Shown here in pieces: positions 59,701 through 64,000 of a DNA stretch of 64,000 bases. This stretch comes from Pseudomonas sp. MM213 (GTDB lineage: Bacteria > Pseudomonadota > Gammaproteobacteria > Pseudomonadales > Pseudomonadaceae), in contig NZ_CP081943.1 in assembly GCF_020423045.1 (NCBI RefSeq), forward strand, positions 2,604,001-2,668,000, written 5' to 3'. The position numbers and the translations under genes were made by a program. The notes under the pieces were generated by a model. That model was not told the DNA's origin. It was given only the letters and a program-made list of their open reading frames with translations, and ran no database searches. Each line of letters begins with the position of its first letter. Positions within the stretch are counted from its first letter, which is position 1.

Positions 59701-62700
59701 TTGGTCGATGGCACTGCGATTGTCGAACGCCGCCACCAGCGCCAGGCTGCGCACGGTCTGGTACTGAAACAGGTCGCGCGGACTGAGACGGATGCCGGCC
59801 TGACGGGCGCGGCTGACCACTTGAATGGAGATGATCGAATCACCGCCCAGTTCGAAGAAGTTGTCTTCGAGGCCCACACGTTCCAGGCCCAACACGTCCT
59901 GCCAGATCTGCGCCAATGCCATCTGCATCGCATCTTGCGGCGCGACGAACGCCTGTTGCGGCGCCGCGTCCGGTTGCGGCAGGGCCTTGCGGTCCAGTTT
60001 GCCGTTGGCGGTCACCGGCAAGGCATCGAGCGGCATCAGGTAGGTCGGCACCATGTATTCCGGCAAGCTTTTGAGCAGCCAGCCCTTGAGGGTTTCCGGC
60101 CACTGCGCCTCGGCGCTTTCCAGCACCAGGTACGCCACCAGATGTTTGCCGCCCTGCACCAGGACCACCGCCTCGCGCACCAGCGGATGCTGCATCAGAC
60201 GGGTTTCGATTTCCCCCAGCTCGATACGCAGACCGCGCAGTTTCACTTGATGGTCGAGGCGGCCGAGGTATTCGATCACCCCGTCGGCACGCTGGCGCAC
60301 GCGGTCGCCGGTGCGGTACAGGCGTGCGCCGTCATGGAACGGGCACGGCACAAATCGCTCGGCCGTCAGCCCCGGACGCCGGTGATAACTGCGCGCCAGA
60401 CCAGCGCCGCCCAGGTACAACTCCCCCGCCACGCCCGCCGGCACCGGCAGCAACTGCGCGTCCAGAACGTGGGTGCGCAGGTTGGCAATCGGCCGGCCGA
60501 TGGGCACGCTGTCGGCGCCCTCGTCAACGCAGGTCCAGTGGGTCACGTCGATGGCCGCTTCGGTCGGCCCGTACAAGTTGAACAACCCGGCGCCCGGCAG
60601 TTTGGCGAACACCTGAAGCTGGGCATCCAGCGGCAGGGCTTCACCGCTGCACGCGATGCGTTTGAGGCTGGTGCAGGCTTCTACGCCCGGTTCGTGGATA
60701 AACGCCTGAAGCATCGACGGCACAAAGTGCAAGGTGCTGATGCCGAACTCGCCGATGAGGCCGATCAACCGCGCCGGTTCGCGATGCGCACCCGGCGGCG
60801 CCACCACCAGACGGGCACCGGTCATCAACGGCCAGAAGAACTCCCAGACCGACACATCAAAACTGAACGGGGTTTTCTGCAACACCGAGTCGCTGCCGTC
60901 CAGCCCGTACGCCTGTTGCATCCAGCACAAACGGTTGACCAGCGCCGCATGGCTGTTGCCGGCGCCCTTGGGTTTGCCGGTGGAACCGGAGGTGTAAATC
61001 ACATAGGCCAGGTTCAGCGGATTCACCGACACCTGCGGGCAATTTTCGCTGTAACCGTCCAGCCAGTCCTCGTCCTGATCCAGTGCGATGACCTTGATGC
61101 CCTCGGTCGGCAGCGTGCCAGCCAGGGCGCTTTGGGTCAGCAACACGCCAATCGCACTGTCTTCGATCATGTAGGCCAGGCGTTCCGCCGGGTATTCCGG
61201 ATCGAGCGGCACGTAAGCACCGCCGGCCTTGAGAATCGCCAACAGGCCAATGACCATTTCCAGCGAACGCTCAACGGCAATCCCCACCAGCACATCGAGG
61301 CCGACACCCTGCTCGCGCAGGTAATGCGCCAATTGATTGGTGCGTGCATCGAGCTGTGCATAAGTCAGCTGACGGTCGCCAAACACCAGCGCCGGCGCCT
61401 CGGGTGTGCGCAAGGCCTGGGCGTGGATCAGTTCATGAATGCATTGCTCGACGGGATAGGTTTCGGCGGTGCGGTTCCAGTCATGCACCAGCACCTGTTG
61501 TTCATCCGCCGCCAGCATCGGCAGCTCGCCGACCCGCTGATGTGTGTCGATCACCATTGCCTGCAACAGCCGCGTCCAGTGCTGCGCCATGCGCGCGATG
61601 GTCGGCGCGTCGAACAGGTCGCTGGCGTAAGTCAGCGCGGCGTGCAGCTTGCCGCCCTTTTCATAGGTGTCGAGGGTCAGGTCGAACTGCGTGGTGCGCC
61701 CTTCCCACTCGATCGCGCCCAGCACCAGGCCGGACGCGGTGCTGATGCTGGACATGTCCGCGACCTGCGGCTGGTGGTTGTACATCACCTGGAACAGCGG
61801 CGTGTGGCTGAGGCTGCGCTCCAGTTTCAGCGCTTCGACCAGACGCTCGAACGGCAAATCCTGATGGGCCTGGGCACCGAGCGCAGTCTCCTTGATGGCG
61901 CGCAGCAGATCGTCAACGCGGGTGTGGCCATCGAGCCGGGTGCGCAGCACTTGGGTGTTGACGAAGAAGCCGATCAGGCCTTCGATTTCCGCTCGGTTGC
62001 GGTTGGCAATCGGCACCCCGACACGGATGTCGGTCTGCCCGGTGTAGCGATGCAGCAGCGCGTTGAACGCACCGAGCAACAGCATGAACAGGGTGATGTT
62101 GTGTTTCTGCGCGGTGGTGCGCAGTTGCTCGGCCAGTTGCGTGTCGACGGCGAATTCGTAGCGTGTGCCTCGATAACTCGGCATCGCCGGACGCGAGTGG
62201 TCGGTGGGCAACTCCAGCACCGGGTGCTCATCGCCGAGTTGCGCTTGCCAGTAATCGAGTTGGCGCGCCTGCTCGCCCGCCTCCAGCCAGCGGCGTTGCC
62301 ACAAGGCGTAGTCGCTGTACTGGATCGGCAGCGGCGCGAGTTGCGGTTGTGCACCAGCCTCGAAGGCGTCGTAGCAGCGGATGAACTCGTCGATCAGCAC
62401 GTTCATCGACCAGCCGTCGGAGACGATGTGATGCAGGGTCAGCAGCAGGACGTGTTCCTGCTCGGCGAGTTTGAGCAAGGTCACCCGCAGCAGCGGGCCG
62501 ACGGACAAATCGAAGGGCAGCACCGATTGCTGTTCGGCCGCTTGGGCGACGGCACGTTCGCGCTCCGTTTCCGGCAAGGCGCTGAAGTCCACGTGTTTGA
62601 TGATCAGCGGCGCGCTGGCCGGCACTTGCAGCAAGGTGTCGTCGGCCTGGCGCTGAAACACCGTGCGCAGGGTTTCGTGACGTGCCACGAGGCTGACGAA

Positions 62701-62976
62701 GGCTTGTTCCAGCGCCGACAGGTTCAACGCACCGGTCAAACGCACCGCGCCCGGCAGGTTGTAGGCACCACTTTGCGCGTCCAGTTGCCAGAGAAACCAC
62801 ATGCGTTGCTGGGCATATGACAGCGCCTGGCGATCCTCGGCCTCGACGCCGGCAGGAATGGGGAACCGGGCGAAATCAATGCCTTCCTTTTGCAAGGCCG
62901 CAAGGAACATCTGGCGCTTTTCCAGGGGCAACCCGATAAACCGGCGAGCAAGTTTCAAGGAGTCATCAGCATTCAT
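53734..62976 (-). CDS. pvdI: Pyoverdine NRPS: Ser(E)-Lys modules with a C-terminal condensation domain
   Basis: The 3080-aa synthetase has order C-A-T-E-C-A-T-C. Landmarks: C1 HHIVSDGWS near 182; A1 TSGSTGKPKG near 662; T1 GGDS near 1042; E HHLAVDG near 1222; C2 HHILMDG near 1681; A2 TSGSTGRPKG near 2149; T2 GGHS near 2542; C3 HHIAADDWS near 2737. Pocket residues read by eye: A1 DVWHASLID (Ser) and A2 DGEDHGTVV (Lys, matching the known lysine code). The E domain gives D-Ser. The N-terminal C domain should accept the chromophore precursor from PvdL, which is not in the window. The protein ends in a C domain with no following A domain, so it must work with the downstream His module. pvdI is a name of convenience. 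Confidence 0.93.
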   Translation of the reverse strand: MNADDSLKLARRFIGLPLEKRQMFLAALQKEGIDFARFPIPAGVEAEDRQALSYAQQRMWFLWQLDAQSGAYNLPGAVRLTGALNLSALEQAFVSLVARHETLRTVFQRQADDTLLQVPASAPLIIKHVDFSALPETERERAVAQAAEQQSVLPFDLSVGPLLRVTLLKLAEQEHVLLLTLHHIVSDGWSMNVLIDEFIRCYDAFEAGAQPQLAPLPIQYSDYALWQRRWLEAGEQARQLDYWQAQLGDEHPVLELPTDHSRPAMPSYRGTRYEFAVDTQLAEQLRTTAQKHNITLFMLLLGAFNALLHRYTGQTDIRVGVPIANRNRAEIEGLIGFFVNTQVLRTRLDGHTRVDDLLRAIKETALGAQAHQDLPFERLVEALKLERSLSHTPLFQVMYNHQPQVADMSSISTASGLVLGAIEWEGRTTQFDLTLDTYEKGGKLHAALTYASDLFDAPTIARMAQHWTRLLQAMVIDTHQRVGELPMLAADEQQVLVHDWNRTAETYPVEQCIHELIHAQALRTPEAPALVFGDRQLTYAQLDARTNQLAHYLREQGVGLDVLVGIAVERSLEMVIGLLAILKAGGAYVPLDPEYPAERLAYMIEDSAIGVLLTQSALAGTLPTEGIKVIALDQDEDWLDGYSENCPQVSVNPLNLAYVIYTSGSTGKPKGAGNSHAALVNRLCWMQQAYGLDGSDSVLQKTPFSFDVSVWEFFWPLMTGARLVVAPPGAHREPARLIGLIGEFGISTLHFVPSMLQAFIHEPGVEACTSLKRIACSGEALPLDAQLQVFAKLPGAGLFNLYGPTEAAIDVTHWTCVDEGADSVPIGRPIANLRTHVLDAQLLPVPAGVAGELYLGGAGLARSYHRRPGLTAERFVPCPFHDGARLYRTGDRVRQRADGVIEYLGRLDHQVKLRGLRIELGEIETRLMQHPLVREAVVLVQGGKHLVAYLVLESAEAQWPETLKGWLLKSLPEYMVPTYLMPLDALPVTANGKLDRKALPQPDAAPQQAFVAPQDAMQMALAQIWQDVLGLERVGLEDNFFELGGDSIISIQVVSRARQAGIRLSPRDLFQYQTVRSLALVAAFDNRSAIDQGPVSGEVILTPAQHYFFEQAIAQPQHWNQSLLLTPREALNPQALEAALVTVINHHDALRLRFAASVDGWQQSHGPQVETTGLWQRHAASTEALTALCDEAQRSLDLADGPLLRALLVSLDDGSQRLLLAVHHLAVDGVSWRVLLEDLQQVYAQLAGGSAATLPDKTSAYQHWAKHLQAHARTLDQQLPYWQAQHADARDLPCENPLGSLQHRHGHKIESKLDAGLTRQLLQTAPVAYRTQVNDLLLTALARVICRWTGHNSTLIQLEGHGREDLFDDLDLTRTVGWFTSLFPVRLQPHAQTANTIKAIKEQLRAIPDKGLGYGLLRYLGEPAQREALQGLPAPRITFNYLGQFDRQFDEDALFVPAAESGGQAQGDDAPLANWLTLESQVYGGQLSLQWGFSRDMFADGTVQKLADAYTEELTALIEHCCATPAGQVTPSDFPLARINQAQLDALPVAAPAIEDIYPLTPMQQGMLFHTLYEPQAEAYINQLRLDIQGLELAAFGRAWQAAINRHDILRSSFHWLGLEAAHQVIHRQIDLQLQVIEAADIDLDALAAEERSRGFELSAAPLFRLMLVRQSSDAWHLIYTSHHILMDGWSNAQLLGEVIQHYAGQTLAKPLGQYRDYLGWIQQQPPAAGEQFWKQALAALETPTLLAQALPTPVEGRGMGEHHLTLESAAMQRLAEFARQQKITLNTLLQGAWGLLLQRYTGQSCVAFGATIAGRSAPLPGIEQQLGLFINTLPIIATPSSAQPVSQWLNELQALNLSLREFEHVPLYDIQGWAGQQGNALFDSLLVFENFPVAEALKQGAPAGLTFGALRNHEITSYPLTLGIEVGASLRLEFSFDRTLFSAAQIERLSANLLHVLEQFVAQPQQVLGAVSLLDAKQTAQVLLGSRPAAPQLDSPLLAHQRFEQQAARTPDAWAVIAGDERLTYAQLNAQANQLAHRLREHGVAPGQRVGLSVRRNAQMIVSLMAILKSGAGYVPLDPDYPAERLAYMIEDSGMDLLLAQPELLNDVALPEGLPRLALTEASLAGYSTANPVNLACAEDLAYLIYTSGSTGRPKGVCLAHAALREFCVIAADYSQLSADDRVLQFATFSFDGFVEQCYPPLCVGAALVLRGDELWDTDTLYRQIIEQGVTLADLPAAYWYLLAQEWAAQPQRDKGRLRQVHVGGEAMSLEGLKLWHAAGLGDVRLLNTYGPTEATVVSSTHLCTLGDTQNLIGVPIGRALPGRALYVLDTEGHLLPTGCAGELCIGGDAGIAQHYHQRPGLSAERFIADPFSTTPGARLYRSGDLARYREDGALEYLGRIDHQVKIRGFRVELGELEAHLQGLPMISEAAVLVHEGVGGKQLIGYVVPVLPNADSRQLTETVRQALGERLPDYMLPAQLVVMSALPLNRNGKLDRAALPAPEVWEAVAGTAPQGELEIELAQIWQQVLQVARVDRENSFFELGGHSLLATQIVSQIRQRLGLSVSLRSLFEHPRLQDFAAQVQGLRHAANVCERPALVADHSGERQPLSFAQQRLWFLWNLEPDSSMYNMPGALRLRGALNLSALQQTFETLVQRHAVLRTTFYEEDGQAWQRVHAELPLDFAINDLRHLPAPDVEAAQLAREEVARPFDLRNGPLLRVRVLQVADQEHVLLLTVHHIAADDWSFRILINEFVTLYPTLNRGGVAQLPEHSVQYADFAKWQRQWLEQGGELQRQLDYWQARLGQPQAVLELPGDGDQRQAQEGASQHFTLNSTLSQQLRDFAQQRGLSLFMVLLAGFTLVLRQRTEVSRVRIGTDIANRNQVELEQMVGFFVNQLVLQVEVDADQAAGQLLQACRRAVLEASDHQDLPFERLVEALRLPRRAGRSPLFDIKLIYQEGVGRLPSMDGLLVEDFPSGRQAAEIGMVAAFYNEAEHIHLSFETPAGQYLPSTLQSLFEQIEAVLQALLRADELTVSDLLELATEVQRRADARLNEQRKALLGGPMAIKRRRGTPATQGAAD

Positions 62977-63030
62977 TTCTAAGCATCCGGATCAGTGGCG
63001 GGAAGCACAAAGGCACGTCGTCCCTATAAA

Positions 63031-63054
63031 ACGAATGCAGACCGGAAAAATTAG
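63031..63054 (-). promoter_or_regulatory. Imperfect iron-starvation box before the NRPS operon
   Basis: The minus strand reads CTAAT, 16 nt, CGT; compared with CTAAAT-N16-CGT one A appears missing. CGT lies 54 nt upstream of the NRPS start. A partial Fur-like core (ATGAGAATAAGTG, plus strand 63058-63070) overlaps just upstream. It is a plausible PvdS promoter but weaker than the other five. Confidence 0.5.
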
Positions 63055-63114
63055 CGAATGAGAATAAGTGTCAGCGGGGAGGTGGATCGAGGTCTGTGGA
63101 CCGCCAAAAATCAT

Positions 63115-63204
63115 TGTGGGAGCGAGCCTGCTCGCGATTGCGGTCCATCATTCAACATTGATGTTGACTGAACCACCGCAATCGCGAGCAGGCTCGCTCC
63201 CACA
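63115..63204. repeat. REP inverted pair, third sequence class
   Basis: Inverted TGTGGGAGCGAGCCTGCTCG copies extended by CGATTGCGGT form a stem of about 31 bp around a 28-nt spacer. This class differs from the TGTAGGAGC classes elsewhere in the window. It lies between the thioesterase and the NRPS operon. Confidence 0.88.
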
Positions 63205-63230
63205 GGGGGATAGGTGATCTTGAGATTGTA

Positions 63231-63965
63231 TTAGGCAGTCGCGGCCATGGCGTGCCGGCGATGGTGGACGTCGAGCTGGTCCTTGATCACGCGCAGCACC
63301 TTGGCTTCGTGCTCATGGATGAAGAAGTGACCGCCGGCCAGCATGTCCACGGAAAAACTGCCGTGGGTTTCCTTGCTCCAGCCGATCAGCTGTTCGGTGG
63401 TTGCGCGATCCTCTTTGCCGCCGAGCACGTGCACCGGGCATTTCAGCAACGGACGCTGGATCGGCTCGAAACGGCCGCACAGCAGGAAATCCGCGCGCAG
63501 GATCGGTAGCGTCAGGCTCATCAGCTCTTCATTGGCCAGCACTTCTTCGCTGGTGCCATTGAGCGTGCGCAGTTGCTCGATCAGCTCGGCATCGGTTTTC
63601 GGATCGGCGAAACCCTGATCGTAATCAGCCCGCATCGTCGGTGCAGCGGTGCCCGAGGCGAACAGCGCCACCGGTTCCGGGCAACCCAGCGAGCGCAAGG
63701 CACGGGCCATTTCACAGGCCAGCAACGCGCCGAGACTGTGGCCGAACAGCGCGTACGGCGCCTTGAGCGTGGCTTTCTGTTCCTGGGCGAGTTGCAGCGC
63801 CAGGCGCCGCATGTCGGTGTGCAACGGTTCGCCGAACCGCGCGCCACGGCCCGGCAGTTCCACCGGCTGCAGCTTGAGCCACTCCGGCAGCTTACCTCGC
63901 CAGCGGCTGTAAACCATGGCGCTCGCGCCTGAATAGGGCAGGCACAGCAATGTCAGCTGGGTCAC
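63231..63965 (-). CDS. pvdG: Type II thioesterase of pyoverdine biosynthesis
   Basis: A 244-aa alpha/beta hydrolase of the type II (editing) thioesterase family. It starts with GTG at 63965 (GAGGT 7 nt upstream). The catalytic elbow is FGHSLGALLACEMARAL, with LPGRGARFGEP before it and GGHFFIHEHE carrying the catalytic His at the C-terminus; the Asp lies in the VHVLGGKED region. Such enzymes clear mis-primed or stalled carrier domains. It lies 254 nt upstream of the NRPS operon on the same strand, separated by a REP pair and a candidate promoter, and is probably in an upstream unit that may include pvdL. Confidence 0.85.
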   Translation of the reverse strand: MTQLTLLCLPYSGASAMVYSRWRGKLPEWLKLQPVELPGRGARFGEPLHTDMRRLALQLAQEQKATLKAPYALFGHSLGALLACEMARALRSLGCPEPVALFASGTAAPTMRADYDQGFADPKTDAELIEQLRTLNGTSEEVLANEELMSLTLPILRADFLLCGRFEPIQRPLLKCPVHVLGGKEDRATTEQLIGWSKETHGSFSVDMLAGGHFFIHEHEAKVLRVIKDQLDVHHRRHAMAATA

Positions 63966-64000
63966 CGGGCTTACCTCGAAAAGTTGTCTGTAAAGAGAAC

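Noticed and set aside
59017..62820. A 1267-codon plus-strand ORF opposite the 3080-aa NRPS gene
   Set aside because: Same cause: an antisense frame of a GC-rich synthetase, without domain signatures or a plausible ribosome-binding site.

Overview
The window comes from a GC-rich gammaproteobacterium, almost certainly a fluorescent Pseudomonas of the P. fluorescens group. The evidence is the pyoverdine gene set, Pseudomonas-type REP elements at many gene ends, and the protein families present. No rRNA, tRNA, insertion sequence, prophage or CRISPR array was seen.

Left flank (1-18 kb): the end of a FecR-type anti-sigma regulator and its TonB-dependent receptor; a mechanosensitive channel with a cyclic-nucleotide-binding-like tail; two isochorismatase-like cysteine hydrolases plus a pirin, divergent from a LysR regulator; a PaaI-type thioesterase; an aldo/keto reductase; an EvgS/BvgS-type hybrid sensor kinase with its LuxR-type response regulator and a receiver-only protein with a degenerate phosphorylation site; and an Mg2+ P-type ATPase with an MgtC/SapB-family protein.

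Pyoverdine block A (18-35 kb): pvdA (ornithine hydroxylase), fpvI (ECF sigma factor), pvdRT-opmQ (efflux), pvdP (tyrosinase), pvdMNO (periplasmic maturation), pvdE (inner-membrane export) and fpvA (receptor). Five promoters here (pvdA, pvdR, pvdP, pvdM, pvdE) carry the same bipartite element, TAAAT-16 nt-CGT, the iron-starvation box read by the sigma factor PvdS. Fur-box-like sequences lie before fpvI and fpvA.

Accessory insert (35.2-37.6 kb): an amber-interrupted antitoxin remnant, a DUF1963/YwqG-like protein, a four-copy tandem REP array and an HSL-type alpha/beta hydrolase.

Pyoverdine block B (37.7-64 kb, minus strand): a type II thioesterase (pvdG-like), then an apparent operon of a 3080-aa NRPS, a TauD/SyrP-like dioxygenase, a 1032-aa NRPS and a 3932-aa NRPS ending in a thioesterase. 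Domain order is C-A-T-E-C-A-T-C / I-A-T / C-A-T-E-C-A-T-C-A-T-TE, where I is a condensation-like domain without the HHxxxDG catalytic histidines. The specificity residues read by eye give Ser, Lys, His, Thr, Ser and an ornithine-like residue. With the epimerases and the hydroxylase, the predicted peptide is chromophore-D-Ser-Lys-(beta-OH)His-D-aThr-Ser-(OH)Orn. From memory this equals a pyoverdine reported from P. fluorescens 9AW-type strains.

The most unusual system is the hydroxyhistidine station. The condensation domain sits at the end of one protein, a histidine-less interface domain starts the next, and the partner dioxygenase gene lies between them. The chromophore synthetase (PvdL), PvdS, PvdH, PvdQ and an MbtH protein are not in the window and must be elsewhere.
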